A stretch of DNA of 64,000 nt from an uncultured Microbulbifer sp. (GTDB taxonomy: Bacteria; Pseudomonadota; Gammaproteobacteria; Pseudomonadales; Cellvibrionaceae), in contig NZ_CANMKV010000010.1 of the NCBI RefSeq assembly GCF_947498635.1, forward strand, positions 1-64,000, read 5' to 3'. Under the pieces are notes generated by a model. That model did no database searches. It worked only from the letters and a program-made list of their open reading frames with translations, and was not told the DNA's origin. Position numbers and translations under genes: made by a program. How positions within the stretch are numbered: the first letter of the stretch is position 1; each line of letters begins with the position of its first letter. Shown here one piece after another: positions 38,536 to 47,789 of this stretch.

Positions 38536-38878
38536 TCACGCCTCCTGCGGCGTTGACAGATACCTGCCGATCCCTCACGATTCGACGCCGCGTCGGTACC
38601 TAGGGAACTTCTGAATAATCCCGTAATGTCTCTGCGGGGCTTGAAACTGCAGGCTCCAGGCGCAGCTCAAGCGAATGGCTCTGGTCCTTTGCGGCTGTTG
38701 CGACGCAGAGGATGTGGCTCTAAAAGACCCACCGGGTGAGGCTTTTAGAGCGGCTCACCCTCTGAAAGCCAGGGCTCTTGCGGAATTACTCAGAGGTTTT
38801 TTAGTGCCGACCATACAATGGTAGTGCTACACAAAGTGGCTATCTCACCTGTTTTGAAATCAATGTATCCAGATCACC
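38536..38878. other. Intergenic region with an inverted repeat
   Basis: About 340 bases; it should hold promoters for the 39-residue gene (minus) and the next + strand pair. An inverted repeat lies at 38717-38751; nothing else is recognised. Confidence 0.45.
38717..38751. repeat. 10-bp inverted repeat, possible operator
   Basis: GCTCTAAAAG and CTTTTAGAGC around a 15-base spacer, 128 bases ahead of the small membrane gene and AraC regulator. Confidence 0.5.
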
Positions 38879-39079
38879 ATGGCCAATAAAAGTCGCCGCT
38901 CCTTTATTACCAGTGTGCTCGCCTGTGTCGCATTTATTGCGGCGGCGATCTTTAGCTGGGACCTGCCTGTCAAGGATGTCCTTTATTACCTGGCCCTTTT
39001 GCTGGTAGCGCTGTTTGTCATTATTGCAGCTGCGGTGGGGTTTGGGGCTGTGTTGAGCTGGTTGCGCAGGCGAAAGTAG
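38879..39079 (+). CDS. Small two-helix membrane protein
   Basis: A 66-residue protein with a basic start (ANKSRRSFITS), two hydrophobic helices (about 10-27 and 33-60) and a basic end (LRRRK). No family is recognised. It lies four bases ahead of the AraC regulator, so both are probably in one transcript; it may be a membrane partner or only a neighbour. Confidence 0.6.
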   Translation: MANKSRRSFITSVLACVAFIAAAIFSWDLPVKDVLYYLALLLVALFVIIAAAVGFGAVLSWLRRRK

Positions 39080-39083
39080 ACAG

Positions 39084-40154
39084 ATGGCGTCAACAACAGA
39101 GGATATTCGCATACCGATTGCTTACCTGGAGCGACTGCTACAGGAAGCGACACGTCACGGCTGTGACCGCAAGGAATTACTTGAGTCGGTCGGCATCGAT
39201 GAGCGAGAGTTGGATGGGGTCGCCGCATTCTCGGCGATCAGGTACGGTCGTCTGTATCAGCGGGTCATGTGGCTGGCGCAGAACGAGTGGTTTGGCATGC
39301 TCAGCGGAGGGCGTGTTCGTTCGGGCTCTTTCCGGCTGCTCTGTATGGCGGTGGTCAATTGCGCGACACTTCGCCAGGCGATTACTCTCTGTGCCGAGTT
39401 CATGGAAATCTGTCGCGGCTTTAAGGTGAAGCCGGAGCTCGAGGATGGAGATCGTAGTCGGGTGCGGGTGGAGATTCGTGGAATCAGTTCCCTGGACGAG
39501 GGGGAATTTGAAAGGTTGCTGGCCTCAACCAGCCCCAGTGTTGTACGCACCACGTTGGCGGTTTGGCACCGTTTTTACTGCTGGCTGGCTGGGCGCGAGA
39601 TTCCCCTGGCTCGGTTGCACTTTTCCTTTGCCTGCCCGGAAGAGTTTCGCAGTTTGGCTCAGAGCGAAGCCGGTGAACTGTCATTCGAGCAGCCTTTTAA
39701 TGCTCTCGAATACGATGCGCGCTATCTCGATTATCCGGTGGTACAGAGCCCCCAGATGGTCGAGGACTTTATCCGTACTGCGCCCTATCACCTGGTGATC
39801 AGTGATGGTAGTGCAAACAGCATCAAGACCAAGGTCAAGACGATTTTGAATCGGGACGTCAGTGAGTCCATGCCAGCTGCCGAAGCCGTGGCGGAGCGTC
39901 TCAATATGTCGGTGACAACCCTGCGTCGCCGCCTACAGCAGGAAGGCACCTCCTATCAAAAGTTGAAAGATGAATGCCGCATGGAGGCCGCGTTCCACTA
40001 TCTGAGCTGTCCGGATCTCTCCAATGGGCAGATTGCCGAGATGCTCGGGTTCGACGAGTCCAGCGCTTTTTTCCGCGCATTCAAGAAGTGGACGGGGATC
40101 ACGCCAGGCGAATACCGCCGGGGTGGCCGCGCCGCTGCCGGTCTGGATATTTGA
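39084..40154 (+). CDS. AraC-family regulator (OruR/ArgR-like N-terminus)
   Basis: A 356-residue regulator. The N-terminal ~200 residues resemble the Arabinose_bd domain of OruR-type regulators (RYGRLYQRVMWLAQNEWFGML and SFRLLCMAVVNCATLRQAI). The C-terminal ~100 hold two helix-turn-helix units (AEAVAERLNMSVTTLRRRLQ and GQIAEMLGFDESSAFFRAFK), ending GITPGEYRR. It lies upstream of an acyl-CoA dehydrogenase and acyl-CoA ligase; regulators of this type often sit beside lipid-catabolism genes, so control of these is plausible but unproven. Confidence 0.9.
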   Translation: MASTTEDIRIPIAYLERLLQEATRHGCDRKELLESVGIDERELDGVAAFSAIRYGRLYQRVMWLAQNEWFGMLSGGRVRSGSFRLLCMAVVNCATLRQAITLCAEFMEICRGFKVKPELEDGDRSRVRVEIRGISSLDEGEFERLLASTSPSVVRTTLAVWHRFYCWLAGREIPLARLHFSFACPEEFRSLAQSEAGELSFEQPFNALEYDARYLDYPVVQSPQMVEDFIRTAPYHLVISDGSANSIKTKVKTILNRDVSESMPAAEAVAERLNMSVTTLRRRLQQEGTSYQKLKDECRMEAAFHYLSCPDLSNGQIAEMLGFDESSAFFRAFKKWTGITPGEYRRGGRAAAGLDI

Positions 40155-40331
40155 CTGTGTTGGTCACATTTTTTTGAATTCCCGCCTCGATTTGTCACCG
40201 CTTTGGACGGATTTCGCCATAGAGGGTGCGACAGCCTTACTACTATGATGAACCAATCTTAGTAATTAGTCACAAATATGACTGGCTGGTTTCTGGCTGG
40301 TCCTAAACATAACCGAATTGAGGGTATCAGG

Positions 40332-42125
40332 ATGACCGATATCAAAGTGCCACTGCGTGATATGCGTTTCGTTATGCGCGAAATGCTCGACACAGATAAG
40401 CATTACGAATCACTGGGATTTGAGGAGGCAACTCCTGATGTCGTGGATGCCATCCTGGAAGAGGGTGCCAAGTTTTGTGAAAACGTATTGGCTCCGCTGA
40501 ATCAGATTGGCGATCAACAGGGTTGTACCTGGAAAGATGGTGAGGTCACAACTCCCGAAGGTTTTAAAGAAGCCTACCAGCAGTTTGTAGAGGCCGGTTG
40601 GCCGGCACTGCCTCACGACCCTGAGTACGGCGGTCAGGGCTTACCAGCCTCACTGGGTACCATCATGAGCGAGATGGTGGGCATCGCTAACTGGTCCTGG
40701 GGTATGTACCCGGGCCTATCCCACGGCGCTATGAACACCCTGGAAGAGCACGGTACAGAAGAACAGAAAAGCGTTTACCTGACCAAGCTGGTAGAGGGTA
40801 GCTGGACTGGCACCATGTGTCTGACCGAGCCGCACTGTGGCACTGACTTGGGTATCCTGCGCACTAAAGCTGAGCCTAATGCAGACGGCTCCTATGCGGT
40901 TACCGGCACCAAGATCTTTATCTCCGCTGGTGAGCACGATATGACGGATAACATCGTGCACATCGTACTCGCGCGCCTGCCGGGCGCACCCGCAGGCACC
41001 AAGGGTATCTCTCTGTTTATCGTGCCCAAGTTTGTCCCTAATGCCGATGGCTCCCTGGGCGAGCGCAACGGTGTAGTTTGTGGCTCTCTGGAGCACAAAA
41101 TGGGTATTCACGGTAACGCCACAGCAGTACTCAACTTTGACGGCGCCAAAGGCTTCCTAATCGGTGAGCCCAACAAAGGTCTGAACTACATGTTCACCTT
41201 TATGAATACCGCGCGCCTGGGTACCGCTCTGCAGGGGGTGGCCCACTCTGAAATTGGTTTCCAGAAGTCTCTGGCCTACACCAAAGATCGCCTGCAAATG
41301 CGCTCTTTATCCGGCACCAAAAATCCGGAAGGCCCCGCTGACCCAATCATCGTTCACCCCGATGTACGCCGCATGCTGATGACCCAAAAGGCCATCGCGG
41401 AAGGTAGCCGCATGCTGGTTTTCACTTGTGCGCAGCTGGTGGACATCACCCATAAGGGCGATGAAGAGGCCAAGAAAGAAGCGGAAGATACGCTGGCATT
41501 CCTCACTCCGATTGCCAAGGCATTTATTACCGAAGCCGGTCTTGAATCTGCCAACCTGGGTCTGCAGTGCTTTGGTGGCCACGGCTACATCGCCGAGTGG
41601 GGCATGGAACAAAATGTGCGTGATGCGCGTATTTCCACCATCTATGAAGGCACCACTGGTATCCAGGCTTTAGACCTGCTGGGGCGTAAGGTACTGATGA
41701 GCCAAGGTGAACTGCTGCGTCGCTTCACCAAGAAAGTACACAAATTCTGCCAGGCGGAAATCGATAACGAAGCGCTGGCGCCTTTCGTTAGCAAACTGCA
41801 GGAGCTGAACAAGCAGTGGGGTGACCTCACTCTGCACGTGGGTGGCAAGGCAATGGAAAATCCAGATGAAGTCGGCGCGGCTTCTGTGGACTACCTGATG
41901 TTCTCCGGCTACACCGTGCTGGGTTACCTGTGGGCGCGCGCTGCTAAAGTCGCCAACGAAAAACTGGCCGAAGGTACTGCCGAAGAAGATTTCTATCAGG
42001 CCAAACTGAAGACTGCCCGTTTCTACTTTGAGCGCATCCTTCCGCGTACTGCAACCCATGCTGCGACCATGCAGAGTGGTGCGGCCAACCTAATGGATCT
42101 GGACGCTGATCACTTCGCGTTCTAA
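40332..42125 (+). CDS. Acyl-CoA dehydrogenase, long bacterial type
   Basis: A 597-residue flavoenzyme for the first step of fatty-acid beta-oxidation. N-terminal domain (about 1-160), middle beta domain with MCLTEPHCGTDLGILRTKA, C-terminal helical domain with GLQCFGGHGYIAEWGMEQ and DARISTIYEGTTGIQALDLLGRK, the last being the FAD/active-site region, plus the extra ~130-residue C-terminal domain of the 600-residue class. The start at 40332 follows the family N-terminus (TDIKVPLRDMRFVMREML); the frame is open to 40278. Confidence 0.95.
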   Translation: MTDIKVPLRDMRFVMREMLDTDKHYESLGFEEATPDVVDAILEEGAKFCENVLAPLNQIGDQQGCTWKDGEVTTPEGFKEAYQQFVEAGWPALPHDPEYGGQGLPASLGTIMSEMVGIANWSWGMYPGLSHGAMNTLEEHGTEEQKSVYLTKLVEGSWTGTMCLTEPHCGTDLGILRTKAEPNADGSYAVTGTKIFISAGEHDMTDNIVHIVLARLPGAPAGTKGISLFIVPKFVPNADGSLGERNGVVCGSLEHKMGIHGNATAVLNFDGAKGFLIGEPNKGLNYMFTFMNTARLGTALQGVAHSEIGFQKSLAYTKDRLQMRSLSGTKNPEGPADPIIVHPDVRRMLMTQKAIAEGSRMLVFTCAQLVDITHKGDEEAKKEAEDTLAFLTPIAKAFITEAGLESANLGLQCFGGHGYIAEWGMEQNVRDARISTIYEGTTGIQALDLLGRKVLMSQGELLRRFTKKVHKFCQAEIDNEALAPFVSKLQELNKQWGDLTLHVGGKAMENPDEVGAASVDYLMFSGYTVLGYLWARAAKVANEKLAEGTAEEDFYQAKLKTARFYFERILPRTATHAATMQSGAANLMDLDADHFAF

Positions 42126-42138
42126 CTCCAATCCCACT

Positions 42139-42172
42139 AAAAAACCGCTGGTTATCACCGGCGGTTTTTTTT
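42139..42172 (+). terminator. Terminator after the acyl-CoA dehydrogenase
   Basis: AAAACCGC and GCGGTTTT form the stem, with a long T run; 14 bases past the stop codon. Confidence 0.85.
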
Positions 42173-42208
42173 ACCGGCGCCGAAGTGGCCAATGACGGAG
42201 AGATTCCG

Positions 42209-42556
42209 ATGCAATTGCCGGATTCAGTTCAGGAGCGCCTGCAGCGCATAGCTTGTTTGCACCCACTCGCTCGGGTACAGTTTCGCCTGCCGGATGCCTG
42301 TGACTTTTATGTTTACGTAAAGGGAGCTCCGAATACCCTCGAAGTGGTTTCTGAGTTCGGGCAAACGGAAGAACCGGCACTAATATTGGTAATGGCCAAT
42401 CACACGTTGAGCGCGATTCTAGAGGGTCATTTAAACGCTCGGCACGCTTTTTTGTTGGGAGATGTCCAATACTCTGGAGATAGAGAGTTGGCCGCTGCAT
42501 TGGCAGGTTTATTCCCTGCGCAGAGTAAAGAGGGAGATTTGTTTGGAGAGGCATAA
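42209..42556 (+). CDS. SCP2-like lipid-binding protein
   Basis: A 115-residue soluble protein. The C-terminal half (ALILVMANHTLSAILEGHL then ARHAFLLGDVQYSGDRELAAALAGLF) follows the SCP2 sterol-carrier fold, where a GDV-type turn precedes the last helix; such small proteins bind acyl chains. Its place between an acyl-CoA dehydrogenase and an acyl-CoA ligase supports a lipid role. The ATG at 42209 (GGAGAG upstream) is chosen; the frame also opens with a GTG at 42185. The family call is moderate. Confidence 0.65.
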   Translation: MQLPDSVQERLQRIACLHPLARVQFRLPDACDFYVYVKGAPNTLEVVSEFGQTEEPALILVMANHTLSAILEGHLNARHAFLLGDVQYSGDRELAAALAGLFPAQSKEGDLFGEA

Positions 42557-42624
42557 ATAAGCCTCTTTTTTATTGTCTCGCAACATACTACAAACAATAA
42601 ATAAATTCTCGCTGGCTCCGAAAA

Positions 42625-44331
42625 ATGGCAGGTTTCGTCTATAAAGACGGGAGGTGCGGGCAAGCGATAACAACAATCAGGAATGGGAGAAGAGAGTTGG
42701 ATATTGATCGCAGCATTCTCGAAATATTTAAAGGCGCTTGCGCCAAGTTTGGTGACCGACCGGCTTTCACCTGCCTGGGGCGCACTCTAACGGTCGGTGA
42801 TATCGACACCCTGAGTGCAAAGTTTGCATCATATCTGCAAAATCACACCAATTTGAAGCCCGGCGATCGCGTTGCTATTCAGCTGCCTAATGTACTGCAG
42901 TACCCTGTAGTTGTATTTGGCGCTATGCGGGCTGGACTTGTGGTGGTAAATACCAACCCGTTGTATACACAGCGTGAATTAAAGCACCAGTTGAATGATT
43001 CCGGGGCCAAGGCGTTGATCGTCTTGGCGAACATCGCCGACACCGCTGCCTCAATCGTTGCAGAGACCAGCGTCGAGAAAGTGATCGTTACCGAGATTGC
43101 GGATCTGCACAGCCCATTCAAGCGGGTTCTTATCAATAGCGTCGCAAAATACATCAAGAAAATGGTCCCGGAGTTCTCCTTTGCCCAACAGGTGAGTTTT
43201 CGTGAAGTTCTCGCTCTTGGCGCACAGCAGCCCCTCAAAGATGTTGAACGAGCTTCCGAAGATATTGCCGTACTGCAATACACTGGCGGCACGACCGGCG
43301 TAGCCAAGGGCGCGATGCTGACCAATCGCAATCTGGTTGCGAATATGCAGCAGGTTCTCGAAGCGTTTGGCAGCGGTATGAAAGAGGGTGAGGAGTTTTA
43401 TATTGCCCCGCTGCCGCTCTATCATATTTATGCTTTCACCATTCACTGTATGTGTCTGTTCTCCACCGGAAACCACTCGCTGTTGATCCCCAACCCGCGG
43501 GATATTCCGGGTTTTGTTAAGGCCCTCAAGGGACAGCGTTTTACCGGGTTTGTTGGTCTGAACACCCTGTTTAATGGCTTGATGCTCAACAAAGATTTCG
43601 GCGAGCTGGATTTCAGCAAGCTGCACTCAACCGCATCTGGCGGCATGGCGCTAACACGGGATACCGCCAAGCGCTGGGAAGAACTGACCGGTTGTGTGGT
43701 TATGGAAGGTTACGGCATGACCGAGACCTCTCCGGTTGTATCTTTCAACCCTGCCGATGGCGTACAGCTGGGTACCGTGGGTATTCCTGTTCCCGGCACT
43801 GAAGTCAAAGTCGTGGATGAGAACGGCAATGATCTGCCGAATAATTCTCCCGGCGAGCTGTGTGTACGAGGCCCTCAAGTAATGAAGGGTTATTGGCAGC
43901 GCCCTGAAGCCACTGCGGACACCCTCGATAGTGATGGCTGGTTGAATACTGGCGATATGGCGGTGATTCAGGATGATGGTTACATCAAAATTGTGGATCG
44001 CAAGAAGGACATGATTATCGTGTCGGGCTTCAATGTTTATCCCAATGAGATTGAGGACATTGTCAGCGCCCATCCAAAAGTGACAGAGGCTGCGGCGATT
44101 GGTATCCCCGATGACAAGAGCGGTGAGCAGGTTAAACTTTTTGTCATTAAGGCCGACCCCTCTTTGACTGAGAAAGAAGTCATTGCCTTCTGTCGTGAAA
44201 ATATGACCGCTTACAAGGTGCCGAGACAGGTGGAATTCCGGGAGGACCTGCCGAAGACCAATGTTGGCAAAATTCTGCGTCGTGAACTGCGCAATGAAGA
44301 GCTGAAGAAGAAGGACGCGATCGGCGCCTGA
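42625..44331 (+). CDS. Long-chain acyl-CoA ligase (FadD type)
   Basis: The enzyme activates fatty acids to acyl-CoA via an acyl-AMP. Of 568 residues, YTGGTTGVAKGAMLTNRN near 222 is the P-loop-like AMP motif, EGYGMTETSP near 360 the second motif, GWLNTGDMAVIQDDGYIKIVDRKKDMIIVSGFNVYP near 440-475 the hinge and FACS signature, and the C-terminal Lys in KTNVGKILRRELR binds the adenylate. The first 30 residues (MAGFVYKDGRCGQAITTIRN) do not look like the usual FadD N-terminus, so the true start may be downstream near 42697 or that segment may have diverged. Confidence 0.93.
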   Translation: MAGFVYKDGRCGQAITTIRNGRRELDIDRSILEIFKGACAKFGDRPAFTCLGRTLTVGDIDTLSAKFASYLQNHTNLKPGDRVAIQLPNVLQYPVVVFGAMRAGLVVVNTNPLYTQRELKHQLNDSGAKALIVLANIADTAASIVAETSVEKVIVTEIADLHSPFKRVLINSVAKYIKKMVPEFSFAQQVSFREVLALGAQQPLKDVERASEDIAVLQYTGGTTGVAKGAMLTNRNLVANMQQVLEAFGSGMKEGEEFYIAPLPLYHIYAFTIHCMCLFSTGNHSLLIPNPRDIPGFVKALKGQRFTGFVGLNTLFNGLMLNKDFGELDFSKLHSTASGGMALTRDTAKRWEELTGCVVMEGYGMTETSPVVSFNPADGVQLGTVGIPVPGTEVKVVDENGNDLPNNSPGELCVRGPQVMKGYWQRPEATADTLDSDGWLNTGDMAVIQDDGYIKIVDRKKDMIIVSGFNVYPNEIEDIVSAHPKVTEAAAIGIPDDKSGEQVKLFVIKADPSLTEKEVIAFCRENMTAYKVPRQVEFREDLPKTNVGKILRRELRNEELKKKDAIGA

Positions 44332-44660
44332 TCAACGGTTAACCCGACCAGCAAATAAGTTGGTTGTGTAACTTGGCACAGGGATGTGCTGCAGTTGGTC
44401 AATGCTCTGCACACTAAAATCTATCTTGGTGCCACCCCCCCCCTCACGAGGGTTGCCCCACTAAAAAGCCCGGCTGGAAACAGCCGGGCTTTTTAGTGGG
44501 CGCCAGAAGTGGACTCGATAACGCAGTTGATAAATTGCAGGCGGTTTTACGGCGCTGTACAAGGGCTTTGGCTGGTTGAGGTAGGGGGAAATTGGGCGTT
44601 TGAGATTCTGCCGCGACGATTGGAGGCCCATCGCCGCGGCAGATTGTTGCGTAGTCGGAG
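44332..44660. other. Convergent intergenic region with long terminator stem
   Basis: About 330 bases between convergent genes. Apart from the hairpin at 44457-44500 I see no features. Confidence 0.5.
44457..44500. terminator. Bidirectional terminator, 20-bp perfect stem with GAAA loop
   Basis: A 20-bp perfect stem, CCCACTAAAAAGCCCGGCTG with its exact complement, closes on a GAAA tetraloop. The A5/T5 runs inside it let it act on both the acyl-CoA ligase and the M28 peptidase transcripts. Confidence 0.9.
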
Positions 44661-46424
44661 TTATTTGCGGGATTCGGCACTGGCGTCGCGAATCGCACGG
44701 AACTCATTGCCCTCGTACCAGTTGGGCCAGTCGCGGCCGTTGGCTAATTGCAGGCCAAGTTTCAGGCCTAGCTGCAAGTCCATTGCCGAACCCTTCAGGT
44801 TCCAGGATGGGTCGTACTCATCACCCGGCTTGTGATAGTGCTGGCTGACGTACTCAGCGCCCTTTGTCTGAGCCCATTCACGGCCGTGCTCAAAGTTGTC
44901 GGTTCCGGAATCGAAATACAGCATGGGAACGCCTTTCTTGGCGAGGCTGAAGTGATCTGAGCGGTAGAAGTAGCCGCGCTCGGGGTGCTCCTCTGGAGCC
45001 AGGTAGCGGCCCTGTCCTTTGGCTGAGACTTCCAACAGCTGTTCCAGCTCGCTGCTGCCATAACCGATCACCGTAATGTCACGGGCGGGCCCCAGAACAT
45101 TCATGGCATCAAAATTAATGCCGGCGACGGTTTTTTCCAGGGGGACTACCGGTTTTTCCGCATAGTATTTGGAGCCGAGTAAGCCAGATTCTTCTGCGGT
45201 TACGGCAACGAACAGCAATGAGCGCTCGGGGCGATCCAGCTTCACGGCCTCAGCTGCCATGGCGATAAGCCCGGCAGTGCCAGTGGCATTATCCACAGCG
45301 CCGTTAAAAATACGGTCTTCCCCTTCCGCATTCTTGTTTACGCCCAGGTGATCCCAGTGTGCAGTGTAAACGACCACCTCATCCGGGTACTTTTTACCCG
45401 CTAGTTTGGCGACCACATTGCGTGAATTGGATTTTTTAAGGCTGTTTTTCAGCTGTACGCTGGCAGTGGTTCCAAGAGCTTTTGGTTTGAAACCCTGGGT
45501 TTTGGCTGCATCCATTTCCTGCTGCAAATTCAGGCCTGCAGCGTTAAATAGTTCGCTTGCCGCTTGGCTGGTTATCCAGGCTTCAACGGCAACACGGTCG
45601 GCATTTTTGTTCTCGGCCTCAAGGCTGACTTGTGCTCCGGACCATGAGCCACTAACCACTTCCCATGGATAGCCGGCGGCACCGGTCTCGTGGATGATAA
45701 TCGCACCGTCGGCCCCCTGGCGGGCGGCTTCTTCAAACTTGTAGCTCCAGCGACCGTAGTAGGTCATGGCATTGCCATTGAACAGGGCCTTATCTTTGCT
45801 TGCGTAGCCGGGGTCGTTGACTAGGATGACCGCCGTTTTGCCTTTCATGTCCAGGCCGGCATAGTCATTCCAGTTATTCTCTGGGGCGACAATGCCGTAG
45901 CCAACAAAGACCAGTTCGCTGTTATCCAGGGAGGAGGCGCCTGTCTGCCTTTGCGTGAAGGTCACCATATCTTCGATTGGCTGTAGCTGTTGCTCGAATC
46001 CTTTTCCGGCGAGTTTGAGGGGAGTGGTTTCTATTTCCATCTCCACGATAGGCACCTGTTGGAACCAGCTGGGCTCGCCCGCATCATCAACTGCGCCGGG
46101 CACTAGGCCCAGAGCCTTAAATTGATCCGCTAGATAATTAACGGTGAGCTCCTCGCCTTTGGTGGCGGGTGCGCGCCCTTCGAATTCGTCGGAGGCGAGG
46201 ATTGCAATGTGTTTGTGCAGATCAGCGGCTATGGCATCGACCTGTGCCTGCTCAGCATCGCTCAGAGACAGCTTGCTATCGGCAGTATGCTGATGCTCGG
46301 CATGAGTAGCGCTATGTTCTGCTTCCGGCTTGTTAGTTTCGGGATTGTCTTTACCACAAGCGGTCAGTGCGCTGCTGACGGCAATAGTGAGGCCGAGGCG
46401 GCGCCAAAGGGAGGGGGTTCGCAT
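44661..46424 (-). CDS. M28-family zinc peptidase, lipoprotein
   Basis: A 587-residue exported peptidase. The signal ends in the lipobox LTAC with Cys23, so it should be lipid-anchored. A His-rich linker (HSATHAEHQHTAD) follows, then a PA domain (about 165-330) inserted in the M28 domain. Zinc and catalytic residues: TAHWDHLG, NGAVDNATG, AVTAEESGLLG, INFDAMN and HYHKPGD. Such enzymes are aminopeptidases acting on extracellular or periplasmic peptides. Confidence 0.93.
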   Translation of the reverse strand: MRTPSLWRRLGLTIAVSSALTACGKDNPETNKPEAEHSATHAEHQHTADSKLSLSDAEQAQVDAIAADLHKHIAILASDEFEGRAPATKGEELTVNYLADQFKALGLVPGAVDDAGEPSWFQQVPIVEMEIETTPLKLAGKGFEQQLQPIEDMVTFTQRQTGASSLDNSELVFVGYGIVAPENNWNDYAGLDMKGKTAVILVNDPGYASKDKALFNGNAMTYYGRWSYKFEEAARQGADGAIIIHETGAAGYPWEVVSGSWSGAQVSLEAENKNADRVAVEAWITSQAASELFNAAGLNLQQEMDAAKTQGFKPKALGTTASVQLKNSLKKSNSRNVVAKLAGKKYPDEVVVYTAHWDHLGVNKNAEGEDRIFNGAVDNATGTAGLIAMAAEAVKLDRPERSLLFVAVTAEESGLLGSKYYAEKPVVPLEKTVAGINFDAMNVLGPARDITVIGYGSSELEQLLEVSAKGQGRYLAPEEHPERGYFYRSDHFSLAKKGVPMLYFDSGTDNFEHGREWAQTKGAEYVSQHYHKPGDEYDPSWNLKGSAMDLQLGLKLGLQLANGRDWPNWYEGNEFRAIRDASAESRK

Positions 46425-46526
46425 AATTATGTCCTGTGAGTCTTGCCCATAGAGGGATTATGCCCGATCTGGTGCAAACTAACGACTATTGGACAGGTGG
46501 CGAAGGGTGAGATGATAGAGAGTGCT

Positions 46527-46553
46527 GAGCCCGCTGCTGTCGCAGGCGGGCTC
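46527..46553 (-). terminator. Hairpin after the PI-PLC gene
   Basis: GAGCCCGC/GCGGGCTC around an 11-base loop, 34 bases past the stop codon on the minus strand. No clear T run. Confidence 0.5.
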
Positions 46554-46586
46554 TTACTGGGTCTACGATCTTTCCGCTCGGAAGGG

Positions 46587-47789
46587 TTACTCGCTGCGTA
46601 GCCACTGGCCCTCGTTGGATTGATCTTGGTAGTTGACCCACACCTTATCGTAACCGGTGGTTTCTTTTGCAGCTTTCAAGGCTTGGTTGTCTTTGCTATT
46701 GGTGGGAACTTCAAAGGCATATTGGCTGCCGAGGGCTTGGCAATTGGCGCTACCGTAGGCCCAAGGCCCAGCGGAGGCGGTGACTACCCAGCTGCCATTA
46801 ACGACATTCTTACAGGCGAAACTGTATTGGTTGCTGCAATTGGCATCGTTCCAACGTCCATTCCCCCGCTGCATTGCACAATCTTCATTGTTGAGGTTAT
46901 TGGGTTCGTTTTGATCCCAGGACCAGATGGCGGCAGCAATGCGGCCGTCACTCGTGTTCATGTTGTCCAGATTGATAATGTTGTGACCCAGGGCAAAGCC
47001 GTTGCGCACATCATTGGTGGTAATTCTCTCGATACCGCCACTGAAAATTTCGCCAATGGTGCCGATGGTGGTGCTGTCTTCCCACACCCGGCCAATGTCG
47101 CCGAGCCCAGTAAAAGCCATATTTTGTATGCTGACGTTTCCCGAGCAGCCGCCATCTTTCCAGACGACGACCTGCTTGCCTGCCGCTAGAACCATGTTTT
47201 TTGTCAAAGTGCTGGGAATATTCTGACAGCCGCCGCTGTAGAAAATTTTGTCTCCAAAGCGGCTGGTGATTTGGTCATAGAGATCCTGATGGCGACCATC
47301 CGAATGGTCCTCTATGTATAAGATGATGACTTCATCTCGATTGGCACTGTCATTTAGCCAGTCTTTCACCTCATTGAAACCTTCTGTCGCATATTTGTCA
47401 TTCAGGCTGCAGAAGCCATGGCAAAGTAGCAGGCGTTTGGGGTAGGAGAAAAGGTTCTCCATTTTTGCCGTCCAGTGGACATCCAGTTCGATAAATCTTG
47501 CCCCCATCCGCAATTGATCCTTGATGGAGTATTCCTGTTGAGGGTCAAGATAGCGACAGCCTACGGAAAAATTACAGGCGCGATAGACTTCAGAATTGTA
47601 GGAGTTGTGAGTGCCAAGAATATTGTTCTCACTCATAGGAGTGTGGTTATCGATTTGGCGCTGTAAGTCCAAAGCTCGGCCTGCCCAGCTGTTTTGAAAA
47701 TCGGAAACGCTGTCGGCTAAGAGAGGAACACTGAAAAATAATAGGGCGAATGCTATTGCCTGAGTAAACTGCTTGATAGGGCGTGTCAT
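46587..47789 (-). CDS. Secreted PI-PLC X-domain protein joined to C-type lectin sequence
   Basis: A 400-residue exported protein (signal 1-25, ending LLA). Residues 50-275 form a phosphatidylinositol-phospholipase C X-like TIM barrel: ILGTHNSYNS with His61, RFIELDVHW and LLCHGFCS with His124 match the general base/acid pair. From about 288 it changes: SWDQNEPNN (EPN is the Ca/sugar motif), GRWNDANC (WND) and YSFACK are the second half of a C-type lectin domain. Residues 333-398 (SWVVTASAGPW, C350, AFEVPTNSKDNQALKAA, KVWVNYQD, EGQW) look like a first half. It may cleave or bind inositol lipids while holding on to glycans; the substrate is unknown. Confidence 0.85.
   Translation of the reverse strand: MTRPIKQFTQAIAFALLFFSVPLLADSVSDFQNSWAGRALDLQRQIDNHTPMSENNILGTHNSYNSEVYRACNFSVGCRYLDPQQEYSIKDQLRMGARFIELDVHWTAKMENLFSYPKRLLLCHGFCSLNDKYATEGFNEVKDWLNDSANRDEVIILYIEDHSDGRHQDLYDQITSRFGDKIFYSGGCQNIPSTLTKNMVLAAGKQVVVWKDGGCSGNVSIQNMAFTGLGDIGRVWEDSTTIGTIGEIFSGGIERITTNDVRNGFALGHNIINLDNMNTSDGRIAAAIWSWDQNEPNNLNNEDCAMQRGNGRWNDANCSNQYSFACKNVVNGSWVVTASAGPWAYGSANCQALGSQYAFEVPTNSKDNQALKAAKETTGYDKVWVNYQDQSNEGQWLRSE

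Noticed and set aside
42625..42696. A frameshift in the acyl-CoA ligase N-terminus
   Set aside because: The start is unlike typical FadD, but no other frame gives the expected sequence, so a start-site doubt is the simpler reading.
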